57,627 nucleotides of DNA, taken from Bacteroidales bacterium UBA1309. Lineage in GTDB: Bacteria > Bacteroidota > Bacteroidia > Bacteroidales > Dysgonomonadaceae. A program made the translations under genes and the position numbers. The stretch is taken from positions 88,579 to 146,205 of the forward strand of contig DBTT01000016.1 in the NCBI GenBank assembly GCA_002307185.1, read 5' to 3'. Shown one piece after another: positions 16,894-26,077 of the stretch (within the stretch, counting starts at the first letter, position 1; each line of letters starts with the position of its first letter). Under the pieces are notes generated by a model. It saw nothing but the letters and a program-made list of their open reading frames with translations. It was not told the origin of the DNA and made no database searches.

Positions 16894-17489
16894 TTGTTCT
16901 TCTTCTGGTTGTTATTATTGCTTTTTTGCTGTTGCTTTTTTGTTTGTTCTTTGACATCCGAAAGCTTGATGTCGCTACCACGCAAATCTATTTTGCTTTT
17001 CGACATTTCGTACAAGTCGATAAAGATGCGTTTGTCGTCCACTTCCTTGTTCCATTGTACATAGGATTTCTTCATGTGGTTGGCAATAAGCAGGATAAGT
17101 TGTTCGCGCTGAGCTTTCTCGGGGTAGTCAATAGCCAGACGGATCATTTTTTCCAATGTTTTACCATAATGGCGGTATGTCATGTCAGCTTGGCTGTATT
17201 CCACTTTGCCCGGTTTGGAATACAAGTTTTCCTTTTTGATGATTTCATAAGGATAGTCGATATCGAGCTTGAAGTCGGCCATGATAGCCAAGTGATCCCA
17301 CAAGATGTGTTTGAAATCATTCACGTCGCGCAAGTGAGGAAACATGTTTCCCATGATGTTGATGATAGCATTGGCACAGCGTCGTCGTTCATCACGATCC
17401 TGGATGCTGAGGCAATAATCCACCAAGTTCTGCATGTTGCGCCCGTATTCAGGCAAAGCCAATTTTTTTAGTTGCGTATTGTATTCCAT
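16890..17489 (-). CDS. DUF4290 domain-containing protein
   Basis: A 199-residue protein of a Bacteroidota-specific family with no assigned role. It begins MEYNTQLKKLALPEYGRN, the conserved DUF4290 start, then IMGNMFPHLRDVNDFKHILWDH and LDIDYPYEI, all typical of the family. The last ~30 residues are low complexity, rich in Lys, Gln and Asn, and likely disordered. The start at 17489 was preferred over an upstream in-frame ATG at 17627 because the extra residues are non-conserved and family members start at MEYN. It is the first gene of the operon with rimM and the Nudix gene. Soluble, no membrane helix. Confidence 0.9.
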   Translation of the reverse strand: MEYNTQLKKLALPEYGRNMQNLVDYCLSIQDRDERRRCANAIINIMGNMFPHLRDVNDFKHILWDHLAIMADFKLDIDYPYEIIKKENLYSKPGKVEYSQADMTYRHYGKTLEKMIRLAIDYPEKAQREQLILLIANHMKKSYVQWNKEVDDKRIFIDLYEMSKSKIDLRGSDIKLSDVKEQTKKQQQKSNNNNQKKNK

Positions 17490-17804
17490 TTGTAACAAAA
17501 TAGTTTTCTTTTTTATTCTAATCGCTGAAATAACAGCATTGGAAGGTGATTCAAATTGAGGAGACATAAGATTTGTCAGCACCAGACGATGCAAAAGCAA
17601 GCCCTCCCCTACGCTCACGTAGTGCAAAAGTAATACAATTTTAGAAAAGCTGTAGGTTTTTGAGTATATATTCCTAATCCACTAACAATTATTATCTCAA
17701 AAATTCTTCCTCATATCTGAAAAAAATCGTTCCTTTGTCCGCAATAAAAAGATTCTGTTTGTCACGACAGAGGTATAAAATAAATATCATTTGAGATCCG
17801 TCCA
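17490..17804. other. Divergent promoter region between DUF4290 and S41 peptidase genes
   Basis: A 315-bp AT-rich gap between divergently transcribed genes. A TACTTTTG match to TAnnTTTG lies on the minus strand at 17632-17625, about 140 bp upstream of the DUF4290 gene, without a clear -33 element. No gene or RNA is seen. Confidence 0.4.
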
Positions 17805-19574
17805 ATGAAGAAAATTCTGTTCCCAATCCTTTTGCTCGCTGCTTTGTTTGCGGCGAATTTTGCGCAAGCACAAGATAGTGATAACAAAAAATATTTCGAA
17901 ATCAACCAAAACATAGAGATTTTCAATTCCATCCTCAAGGAGTTGGACTTGTTTTATGTGGACTCGCTGGATGTGAATAAAACGGTGCGTACAGGCATCG
18001 AAGCGATGCTTGAATCGCTTGACCCATACACGAACTACATTTCCGAAGACATGATGGGCGATTTCAAGTTCATGACCACCGGCGAATATGCAGGCATCGG
18101 CTCCATTATTTCCTATAAAGACGGAAAGGTGATCATCAACGAACCTTACGAAAATATGCCGGCGGCAAAGGCTGGGTTGAAAGCGGGGGACATCATTCTG
18201 GCGATTGACGGCTTGGACATGACAAAATCGACTACATCCGATGTGAGCGAAAAGTTAAAAGGACAACAAGGCAGCTCACTTTTGATTAAGGTGCAACGCC
18301 CAGGAACGAAGAAGCCCTTTGAAATCAAGGTGATTCGTGAAAATATCTTGGTAAATTCAGTACCGTATTATGGCGTTATCGGAAAAAGTACCGGCTATAT
18401 TGCCCTCAATAGCTTCACCGACAAAAGTGCGGACGAAGTGAAAAAAGCTTTCCTCGAATTGAAGAAACAAGGCATTACCTCCTTGATGATCGACTTGCGC
18501 GACAACGGCGGCGGCATCATGGAAGAAGCCATCCAAATCGTCAACTTGTTTGTGCCAAAAGGGAAAGTGGTTCTTTCCACCAAAGGAAAAGTGAAACAAT
18601 GGGACAGGACCTACCGCACCACCATTGAGCCGATTGACACCGACATCCCATTGGCCGTATTGGTAAACAAGGGTTCGGCATCGGCTTCTGAAATCCTTTC
18701 GGGATCGCTGCAAGACATGGATCGGGCCGTGATTGTCGGTACTCGCACTTTTGGAAAAGGCTTGGTGCAATCTACCCGCGATATTCCTTATGGTGGTAGC
18801 TTGAAAGTGACCACTTCGAAATACTACATTCCTAGCGGACGCTGCGTGCAGGCCATCGACTACGGCCATCGGAACGAGGATGGCAGCGTAGGCCGGATCC
18901 CCGATAGCTTGACAACTGTTTTCAAGACAGCTAACGGTAGAAGCGTTCGTGATGGTGGAGGAGTTATTCCTGATGTCGCTCTTGAGGAAGAGAAACCAGG
19001 CACGATTTCATACTACCTGCTGAATCAGTATGTGGTTTTCGACTTTGTGACCGATTGGGTATTGAAACATCCTAAAATAGACCCAATTGAAAAGTTTGCA
19101 ATCAGCGACGAAGATTACACAAGCTTCAAAGATTTTGTGAAGGCAAAAAACTTTACTTACGACCGTCTCAGTGAAAAAACGTTGAATACCTTGAAAGAAG
19201 TGATGGAATTTGAAGGATATATGAAAACGGGAGGCGACGAATTCAAAGCTTTACAAGCAAAACTCGTCCCAAACTTAGACCATGATCTGGAAACTTTCAA
19301 ACCCGAAATCAGCAAATTGATCAATCTTGAGATTGCCAAACGGTATTATTTCAAACGGGGTGAAAGCATCGAAGAATTGAAATCCGATCAAGTAACTAAA
19401 AAAGCGATAGAGATTTTGGATAACCCGCAAAAATACAAAAACATCTTGTCTCCGAATAGCACGGAGCAATCAACGGCCAAAAGCCTTTCGATGTCACTTC
19501 GCAAGGCCGACAATCTGACGATGGCCGATTTCAAAGAAAAGGCAAATTCTGACATGGATACACAATCGGTATAG
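17805..19574 (+). CDS. S41-family C-terminal processing peptidase (CtpA/Prc-like)
   Basis: This 589-residue periplasmic serine protease has a signal peptide (residues 1-22, cleavage near AQAQ). A PDZ domain at about 90-180 contains GEYAGIGSI and AGLKAGDIILAIDG. The S41 catalytic domain contains GYIALNSF, MIDLRDNGGG, the nucleophile Ser293 in GSASASE and the base Lys318 in RTFGKGLVQ; the 25-residue Ser-Lys spacing equals that in B. subtilis CtpB. SGRCVQAIDYG follows, and a helical C-terminal region extends the protein beyond the minimal CtpA length. Such enzymes trim C-termini of envelope proteins and murein hydrolases. It is a single-gene unit, ended by the shared hairpin at 19628-19674. Confidence 0.92.
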   Translation: MKKILFPILLLAALFAANFAQAQDSDNKKYFEINQNIEIFNSILKELDLFYVDSLDVNKTVRTGIEAMLESLDPYTNYISEDMMGDFKFMTTGEYAGIGSIISYKDGKVIINEPYENMPAAKAGLKAGDIILAIDGLDMTKSTTSDVSEKLKGQQGSSLLIKVQRPGTKKPFEIKVIRENILVNSVPYYGVIGKSTGYIALNSFTDKSADEVKKAFLELKKQGITSLMIDLRDNGGGIMEEAIQIVNLFVPKGKVVLSTKGKVKQWDRTYRTTIEPIDTDIPLAVLVNKGSASASEILSGSLQDMDRAVIVGTRTFGKGLVQSTRDIPYGGSLKVTTSKYYIPSGRCVQAIDYGHRNEDGSVGRIPDSLTTVFKTANGRSVRDGGGVIPDVALEEEKPGTISYYLLNQYVVFDFVTDWVLKHPKIDPIEKFAISDEDYTSFKDFVKAKNFTYDRLSEKTLNTLKEVMEFEGYMKTGGDEFKALQAKLVPNLDHDLETFKPEISKLINLEIAKRYYFKRGESIEELKSDQVTKKAIEILDNPQKYKNILSPNSTEQSTAKSLSMSLRKADNLTMADFKEKANSDMDTQSV

Positions 19575-19627
19575 CTCAACTCGAGACAAACCGACTGCAA
19601 GGCCATTTTTGTTGTGCCGAAATAAAT

Positions 19628-19674
19628 AAACGCCCTTTCGCCAAATATATGAAGTGAAAAGGGTGTTTGCTTTT
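19628..19674. terminator. Bidirectional terminator between convergent genes
   Basis: AAACGCCCTTTC (19628-19639) pairs with GAAAAGGGTGTTT (19656-19668), with a T-rich run after it on the plus strand and T-rich flank (A-run) on the other. It lies between the convergent S41 peptidase and ketopantoate reductase genes, 1 bp from the stop of the latter. Confidence 0.65.
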
Positions 19675-19675
19675 A

Positions 19676-20596
19676 TTAACTGTTTTTCTCTGCCAAAAAC
19701 TTCAATTGCCGCTCCAAAGTAGCCACACAAGGCATTTCCGCTCCTGCTTTTCGAGCTTCTTCCAATGGGCGGGAATAGATATACTCGATTTCTAAGGGGC
19801 GATGAAAATCGTAATCCAATTTCATGCTTGGAGCGTAGGGAGCCATCCTTTCGGTCATTTGCAACATTTGCCCGATCACTTCGTCCCCAATTCTATCCTT
19901 CACCGCTATAGCCCTTGAGGCTACCACCACTTCCTCCATCATTTGCCGAAGCAAGCTTCTTGTAGCTGGATGGGTTGTCAATTCATCCGTTTTCCCGTTC
20001 AAAACCACAGTCATCCCGTTGTAAGGAATATTCCAAACCAGCTTTTTCCATCGGGCAGATTGCAGATCAACCAAATGAGCTTCCACTCCTGCACGTACAA
20101 AATCGGCCACCACTTTTTCCACTATTTCCAGCTTAGCACATGAGTAAGATCCCAAATTGAGTGCACCGTAATCTTGATGTGCGATGTGGCCCGGGCCAAT
20201 TTTTGAGGAACAGATAAATGCCAAACCTCCGGCAATGCTCAAACCGGGAAACTCTTTTGCCAAATCGGACTCTAAGCCTAATCCGTTTTGAATCAAAACC
20301 ACCACGGTATCCTTGTGGATAAGTGGAGGCAAAATATCTTTTAGAAGGTGATTGTTTGTTGTCTTGAGTCCAACAATCACCACATCGCACCTTGGCATAT
20401 CGTCTTGATGGGAGTACGCATTCACATGGGGAATTATGAAGTCGCCAACCACCGAATCTATTCGCAAGCCATATTCTTTCACATGGGGGTAATCGCTGTG
20501 GAGCAAGAAATGAACCTCTTCGCCGTTAAAAGCTAATTTTCCACCATAAAATCCACCGATTCCGCCAACGCCAACCACTCCGTATCTTAGTTTCAT
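19676..20596 (-). CDS. panE: 2-dehydropantoate 2-reductase (ketopantoate reductase)
   Basis: This 306-residue cytoplasmic oxidoreductase reduces ketopantoate to pantoate with NADPH, a step in pantothenate/CoA synthesis. The N-terminal Rossmann segment YGVVGVGGIGGFYGGKL has GxGxxG. QNGLGLE carries the conserved Asn, and the second domain has the catalytic-Lys region SARWKKLVWNIPYN. The C-terminal SMKLDYDFHRPLEIEYI segment is typical of ApbA/PanE. The start was set at 20596, where the Rossmann strand begins, rather than at an upstream in-frame ATG (20686) that adds a non-conserved leader. It is the last gene behind the cupin and tamL genes. Some family members act on other 2-oxo acids, so the symbol is probable rather than proven. 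Confidence 0.85.
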   Translation of the reverse strand: MKLRYGVVGVGGIGGFYGGKLAFNGEEVHFLLHSDYPHVKEYGLRIDSVVGDFIIPHVNAYSHQDDMPRCDVVIVGLKTTNNHLLKDILPPLIHKDTVVVLIQNGLGLESDLAKEFPGLSIAGGLAFICSSKIGPGHIAHQDYGALNLGSYSCAKLEIVEKVVADFVRAGVEAHLVDLQSARWKKLVWNIPYNGMTVVLNGKTDELTTHPATRSLLRQMMEEVVVASRAIAVKDRIGDEVIGQMLQMTERMAPYAPSMKLDYDFHRPLEIEYIYSRPLEEARKAGAEMPCVATLERQLKFLAEKNS

Positions 20597-20709
20597 TTCC
20601 AAAAGTTTTTTCGGAAACGAAATTACAAATATTTCATCACAAAAAACATTCAAGATCACAAAATCCCGGCAAAGCGACACCGGCATTATCCTTCTTTTTT
20701 TGAACAGAA

Positions 20710-21054
20710 TTACAAAAAATCTTTCCTGATGGGGTTGAAACTATCGATCAGCCTCAGTGTTGGGGTAAGCGATTGCACAGTGTGCGGCACGTTGGATGGC
20801 ACTGCAAACATATCTCCTTCTTTCAAGTGTTTTTTTTCTTCACCAATAAACACGAGGCATTCCCCTTGCGCCACATACGAAATTTGTTCGGCCTCGTGCC
20901 AATGGGGTGGGTCAGGTTGGGCCATCGGGCCGTTTGAGAAATCAACAATCACCAACATCAAGTCGTTGAGGTGGGTCAAACGGCGGGTCACATCCTCATT
21001 TACTTGAGTGATTGGCAATTCGCTGTAATGAGCAAAAAACTGTTTACTTTCCAT
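20710..21054 (-). CDS. Small cupin-domain protein
   Basis: The 114-residue protein is a single double-stranded beta-helix. Cupin motif 1 is PPHWHEAEQISYVAQGE, giving His-x-His and Glu metal ligands, and motif 2 is GDMFAVPSNVPHTV with the last His ligand, so it probably binds a metal. Nothing indicates secretion. It sits 14 bp after tamL and 113 bp before panE on the same strand. Small cupins serve as dioxygenases, isomerases or sugar/ligand sensors; the sequence does not say which. Confidence 0.8.
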   Translation of the reverse strand: MESKQFFAHYSELPITQVNEDVTRRLTHLNDLMLVIVDFSNGPMAQPDPPHWHEAEQISYVAQGECLVFIGEEKKHLKEGDMFAVPSNVPHTVQSLTPTLRLIDSFNPIRKDFL

Positions 21055-21068
21055 ATTTTTATTCTATG

Positions 21069-23339
21069 TTAGAAAGGATATCCTATTGCAAAATGGAAGG
21101 CAAAATCGTCTCCGAAATTGAATCCATGAAACCGCCATCGTTTTCCGGCATCTTGTCCTGGGTCAAACGCCTTGAAGCCTCCGTCGAACCTCAACAGCAG
21201 AAATCCCAGATCCAATCGGAGTCCCATTCCGTAGGCAAGGGCAATTTGCTTGTAAAATTCCGAAAATTCGAAAAGGCCACCTGCGAGAGTATTCGCATTG
21301 TTGTCGATTACCCAGTTGTTGCCGGCATCGACAAACAAGGCAAACTGGAAATAGGTGCTCAGTTTTTGCCGCAACTCGATACTCAGGTCGAGCTTGATGT
21401 CGCCCACTTGGTTGGCAAATTCCACAGAATCTTTTTGGGGATGGTAAAATCCAGGGCCAAGACGGCGTGTGCTCCATCCGCGTACACTGTTGGATCCTCC
21501 CGAAAAATATCTTTTTTCGAAAGGCAGAATCTCTGAATTTCCGTAAGGCTTGGCAATCCCTATAGCTGCGTGGTAAGCAAGCGTGGTGAGTTCGCTTATC
21601 TTGTTTGTGCGGGCGAAATCCAAGTCCAATTTGGCATATTCGGCGTAACGGATGCCAAGCAATTCCTTATATCCTCCTGAACTGGTAGTGGTCCCGCCCA
21701 GCAAACCTGCCAGCCGGGGCAGAAATCCGGAAAACTCGATTCCTGAACGTATGGAAAAGTTATCCCGAGTATTTCTCCGCCTTGCACTTGTAAAGACGTT
21801 GCTGTAAGCCAGACGAGAAATCAATTGGTTTTGGTAGCTGTATTTCAAGAGTGGATATTTGTCGTTGTTGATATAGCTCTCTTCAAATTCGTCTGAAACC
21901 CAAGGCATACGTACAAAATTGACATCAAACAAATCCACCGTGTGCGAAAAGCGGTTGGAGTAACTCGACCATTTGTATTTCAAGGAAACATTGAAAAACT
22001 CCCGCGTGTATTCAGGCCGGTGCTGGTTTGTTAGGCTCACATTAAACTCTGTGCCGGCATTCGGCTGTTCTTTGATCTGAGAACTTAGCCAAGGAAAGAT
22101 GATTTGAGGAAACAAAAGTGAGGTTTCCACTCCATATTCGTAGAAATTCTGACTCATCAAGTCATAAGATTTGCTTCCGGAGACAAATTCATAAGCTCCA
22201 TGGAATTTCACATCTAAAATTTCAGCTCCATTGAAGAGATTCTTGTATTGGTAACCCAAGTTGCCTGCCACACCAAGGTCGCCTGCCGTATTTGTACCTT
22301 CCAGACCCGCCTGGAATGAGTGGACAGTACCTTGAGAAAGAATAATGCGCGCATTCAGGCAAGTGCTATCGCTGATGATAGTGTCGCTGAAATTCACGCC
22401 AACTTGCTTTATGGCCTCAATCCCACTGTAAGAAGAAATGGTGGAATTTATGTTTCGTTCCGCATACCACCTTCCGGGGCGTATAAAATTGTTTTTATAG
22501 ATGGTTGAAGGACGGAGAAAGTGTTTTTTCCCATAAACTATTTTTATTCCTTTATAACCAACCACATTCAGGCTATCGGTCTTGTAGTCGGATTGCCCAA
22601 GAGCATCCGCTTCGGAGTAAACGGTTACAGAGCCTATGCGGTAACGCTTGCGGGAAAGGCTGTCGGGAGGAGGATAGAGTGCCATGCTCAGATCAACCAA
22701 ATTATAGCCAAGAGTTGTGTCTGCCTTGTAATAAAGCCATTCTTTGTTGAAATTGTAGTAACCAACATTTCGCAACACTTGTGTTATTCTCGTTTTTTCT
22801 TCATCCAATTTCTCCAAGTCAAATAACATCCCTTTTTTTATCGTGCCGTTCCGTCCAACACGCATGGCAATTCGCTTGATGGTAGAATCTGTAATTTCGT
22901 TGGTGTAGTCTCTTATCTTATAAGGATTTCCTGGGTGAATGGTGTAAGCCACTTTCGCTTTCCTGCCTTTCAATGTAACGGAAGTATCTACGCTTGTTCT
23001 CAAAAACCCGTTATTAGAGGCCTCCAAGCGTATCTGGTCGGCAGATACTTGCGTTAGCCTTGAACTGTAGATCACCGGTTTTTCGGTAAGACCCGGTAGA
23101 ATTTTTCTAAACCAGGCTACATTGTTCAGCCTCAATTTCACTTTTCCGAACAGCGGCCAGCTCGAATTGGGCTTTTGCCGAAGAAATTCTTTCATTTCGG
23201 AGGAACTTATCCCTTTCCCTTCCGTTTTCACAACCGCATCGTCCAAAAGATACCTGTCTTCCGGCACATGTTTGGTGACACTACATGCGCAACAGATAGC
23301 CGTAAAAATCAAAATGATAAGCGAATATCTACTATTCAT
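21069..23339 (-). CDS. TamL-like lipidated BamA/TamA-family outer membrane protein
   Basis: The 756-residue protein begins with a lipoprotein signal: basic start, hydrophobic stretch and a lipobox ending in Cys (AICCACS, Cys at about 18-19), then KHVPEDRYLL, as in Bacteroidota TamL. The N-terminal half (residues 30-390) has POTRA-like segments (NNGFLRTSVD, NPYKIRDYT). The C-terminal half is a 16-strand Omp85 barrel with the loop-6 motif SVRGWSTRRLGPG and a terminal Phe (IGYPF), the signal for barrel assembly. It should assist insertion of outer membrane proteins; a partner TamB gene is not adjacent. It is the first gene of a three-gene unit with the cupin and panE. Confidence 0.85.
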   Translation of the reverse strand: MNSRYSLIILIFTAICCACSVTKHVPEDRYLLDDAVVKTEGKGISSSEMKEFLRQKPNSSWPLFGKVKLRLNNVAWFRKILPGLTEKPVIYSSRLTQVSADQIRLEASNNGFLRTSVDTSVTLKGRKAKVAYTIHPGNPYKIRDYTNEITDSTIKRIAMRVGRNGTIKKGMLFDLEKLDEEKTRITQVLRNVGYYNFNKEWLYYKADTTLGYNLVDLSMALYPPPDSLSRKRYRIGSVTVYSEADALGQSDYKTDSLNVVGYKGIKIVYGKKHFLRPSTIYKNNFIRPGRWYAERNINSTISSYSGIEAIKQVGVNFSDTIISDSTCLNARIILSQGTVHSFQAGLEGTNTAGDLGVAGNLGYQYKNLFNGAEILDVKFHGAYEFVSGSKSYDLMSQNFYEYGVETSLLFPQIIFPWLSSQIKEQPNAGTEFNVSLTNQHRPEYTREFFNVSLKYKWSSYSNRFSHTVDLFDVNFVRMPWVSDEFEESYINNDKYPLLKYSYQNQLISRLAYSNVFTSARRRNTRDNFSIRSGIEFSGFLPRLAGLLGGTTTSSGGYKELLGIRYAEYAKLDLDFARTNKISELTTLAYHAAIGIAKPYGNSEILPFEKRYFSGGSNSVRGWSTRRLGPGFYHPQKDSVEFANQVGDIKLDLSIELRQKLSTYFQFALFVDAGNNWVIDNNANTLAGGLFEFSEFYKQIALAYGMGLRLDLGFLLLRFDGGFKAFDPGQDAGKRWRFHGFNFGDDFAFHFAIGYPF

Positions 23340-23723
23340 AAGCGTTTGGGTACCGGTGATTCTAAAAAAGCAACATTTCTAAAAGCTAAAATTAATCAAA
23401 AATAACGAAGTAAGTAATTGGAAAAAGAGATTGTCGTCTTTTTTTAACGCAAAGAATAGAATAGCTTTTAGTTGAATGACCTTGCTACCTTGTAAGTAGC
23501 GGGTTCACTTCTCGATTGGTTCATGAAAAATCTATTTTGGTAATGTAAAAATACGTTTTAACAAGGAATTGATTGTAAATAGGCTTTTTGTAAAGCAAAA
23601 TTTCTTTTCTGAAAAATGTTCTTTGGGTATGAAGGGATTTTTTTTTATAACTTTGCCAAAACCGACCGTCAATAAGCTTAAGGAAATTATAAATCAGATT
23701 ATCACACTACTGATTTTTTAACA
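23340..23723. other. Divergent intergenic region between tamL and antiporter genes
   Basis: A 384-bp AT-rich gap with no gene. It contains the promoter proposed for the antiporter at 23622-23655; the tamL promoter must lie here too but I cannot place it. Confidence 0.5.
23622..23655 (+). promoter_or_regulatory. Predicted Bacteroidota-type promoter for the cation antiporter
   Basis: TAACTTTG (23648-23655) is an exact TAnnTTTG -7 element, with TTTG at 23622-23625 as the -33 element. The spacing of 22 bp is slightly longer than the usual ~19-20. It lies about 70 bp upstream of the start codon at 23724. Confidence 0.4.
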
Positions 23724-26006
23724 ATGGGGAAACACAGAGATACCATATTTTACATATTTACTATCGGAGGATTTTCCGCACTGATATATTGGGTTATAAT
23801 ATTAGGTAAAAACAACCTCCAAAAAGGATTTCAACAGATAACGAATGATTTGTCTGGGAAAAATCCATGGACAAATTTTGTAGATTCCCTTGCCGATAAT
23901 ATATCCGTTTCCCTTTCGGTACTATTGCTTCAGATCATCATCATTCTCATCACTATACGTATCAGCGGATGGTTGTGTAAAAAAATCGGACAACCGGCTG
24001 TTATAGGCGAAATATTCTCTGGAATTGTTTTAGGTCCATCCTTGTTAGGCTATTATTTCCCCGGTTTCTTCTCTCATGTGTTTCCTGTCCATTCTTTAGG
24101 TTCGATTCAGATGCTTAGCCAGATTGGACTGATTCTGTTTATGTTCATCGTTGGAATGGAGCTAAATCTCAAGACCTTAAGGAATAGAGCTGGCAATGCC
24201 TTGCTAATAAGTCATGCGAGTATCATATTCCCATTCACATGCGGCGTATTGCTTGCCTATTTTTTGTATCCGCTTTATGAAACAAGGAATATTAATTTTC
24301 TCTCGTTTGCTTTGTTCATCGGAATCTCAATGAGCATAACGGCGTTTCCTGTGTTGGCTAGAATTGTGCAGGAGCGGGGAATCCACAAGACCCATATAGG
24401 CCCAATAGTCATCACCTGTGCGGCAGTAGATGACATTACCGCTTGGTGCATTTTAGCTGCCGTGATTGCCATTGTAAAGGCTGGATCGTTAGCAAGTTCT
24501 TTTTTCGTAATCGTTTTGGCAATCGCATACGTTGTGGCCATGCTCAAAATCATCCGTCCCTTCGTGCAGCGAATTGCCGATTCTCAAACTGACAATGGCA
24601 AATTAAGCAGGTCATACATCGCCTTTTTTGTCATCTTGCTTTTCCTGTCATCCTTCACCACGGAAGTGATTGGAATTCATGCCTTGTTCGGGGCCTTCCT
24701 TATGGGCGTGATTATGCCCAAAAGCGCGAAATTCAGAAGTTTGCTTACTTCCAAAATAGAAGACATTGTCTTGATCGTCTTTCTTCCCTTGTTTTTTGTA
24801 TTTACAGGCTTGCGTACCCAAATTGGGTTGCTCAATGACATCAGCCTGTGGGGTATCTGCCTCTTGATAACGGTTGTTGCCATTCTAGGGAAACTCATAG
24901 GAAGCACCTTCGCCGCACGTTTTGTTCATTACTCATGGAGAGAAAGTTTGACAATCGGCGCCCTGATGAATACACGGGGGCTGATGGAACTTGTGGTTTT
25001 AAACATCGGCTACGACTTGGGGGTTCTTTCGCCCGAAATTTTTGCGATGATGGTTATTATGGCATTGGCGACAACCTTTATGACCAGCCCAATGCTAAAT
25101 GCAATTGATAAAATTTTCAAAAACGACAAAAACGATGACATAAGTTTCCGTTCGGGAGAAAAGTACCGTATTTTGTGTTTTTTTGAAAATGTGGCTGCCG
25201 GAAAGAGATTGCTGAATCTGTCGAATGTGTTTATAAAAAGTCGCCAGCAAGCATCCGAGGTGACCATGATGTGCCTGACATCTGAAAACACGATGAACAG
25301 CGACAATTTGGAAGAAGAAGAACGGAATATGTTTTCGCAGGTGGAGGTGGAGGCTAAACGTATTGCACAGGACTTTAAACCCATTTTTGCTTTGACTTCT
25401 GAAGAAAATTCCAGGATTGTGAAAGTCGCCAATGATGGCGCCCATGATTTTCTTCTGTTGGAAGTCCGTTCTTCGGTATTTGAAGGCAATTTGCTGGGAA
25501 GCATCCTGAACCTGTCCTCGCAACTTTTCCATTTGCCCAATCGCCTAATCAACCAAATCTTCCGCCCCAAAAGAATTGGATCGATCAGGATTCCCAATGA
25601 AGAGCGGATTTTGAAGATTATATCCAAGAGCGAAATACCTGTCGGGATTTTTGTTGACAACGGATTTCAGTCTGTAAAAACGGTTTTTCTGCCGATTCTC
25701 GACGATGAAGATGCTTTCTTGGGAGAATACATGGTCCGCATGGCATCCAATGCCTACATCCGGTTCACTTTGCTCGACCAGGTTGGCATTATGGATAAGT
25801 CGATTGAATTTATCCGAAACGTTAGAGAAGTGAAAGCGGTCAATCCATACCTATTCTCCAACTGGGACCGATCGACACCGATCAGTGAGACATTCTTGTC
25901 CAAGCAAGACCTTGTGATGATGAGCCCCAGGAGCTGGAACAAATTACAAAAAGCGGATTTTCCTTGGAAAGATAAGTTGCCTTCTTCGCTTGTGATCACA
26001 AGTTGA
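23724..26006 (+). CDS. CPA2-type Na+(K+)/H+ antiporter with C-terminal USP-like region
   Basis: A 760-residue inner-membrane protein. After one N-terminal helix (residues 12-32) the Na+/H+ exchanger domain runs from about 65 to 460 with roughly 12 helices. It holds IGQPAVIGEIFSGIVLGPSLLG, the classical CPA2 start, and AFPVLARI and CAAVDDITAWC, where the paired Asp form the ion-binding site. These are followed by GALMNTRGLMELV. The soluble C-terminal ~270 residues resemble universal-stress-protein-like halves and may regulate transport by nucleotide binding. It probably exchanges Na+ or K+ for protons for pH or osmotic balance; ion choice is not visible. It has its own promoter and is followed 71 bp later by the TPR gene on the same strand. 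Confidence 0.88.
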   Translation: MGKHRDTIFYIFTIGGFSALIYWVIILGKNNLQKGFQQITNDLSGKNPWTNFVDSLADNISVSLSVLLLQIIIILITIRISGWLCKKIGQPAVIGEIFSGIVLGPSLLGYYFPGFFSHVFPVHSLGSIQMLSQIGLILFMFIVGMELNLKTLRNRAGNALLISHASIIFPFTCGVLLAYFLYPLYETRNINFLSFALFIGISMSITAFPVLARIVQERGIHKTHIGPIVITCAAVDDITAWCILAAVIAIVKAGSLASSFFVIVLAIAYVVAMLKIIRPFVQRIADSQTDNGKLSRSYIAFFVILLFLSSFTTEVIGIHALFGAFLMGVIMPKSAKFRSLLTSKIEDIVLIVFLPLFFVFTGLRTQIGLLNDISLWGICLLITVVAILGKLIGSTFAARFVHYSWRESLTIGALMNTRGLMELVVLNIGYDLGVLSPEIFAMMVIMALATTFMTSPMLNAIDKIFKNDKNDDISFRSGEKYRILCFFENVAAGKRLLNLSNVFIKSRQQASEVTMMCLTSENTMNSDNLEEEERNMFSQVEVEAKRIAQDFKPIFALTSEENSRIVKVANDGAHDFLLLEVRSSVFEGNLLGSILNLSSQLFHLPNRLINQIFRPKRIGSIRIPNEERILKIISKSEIPVGIFVDNGFQSVKTVFLPILDDEDAFLGEYMVRMASNAYIRFTLLDQVGIMDKSIEFIRNVREVKAVNPYLFSNWDRSTPISETFLSKQDLVMMSPRSWNKLQKADFPWKDKLPSSLVITS

Positions 26007-26077
26007 CATATTGCCCCATACGCAAGCCTTTGTGGCACAAATTTTGTAACTTTCCAGTCATTAGACAAAGAAAGAAT

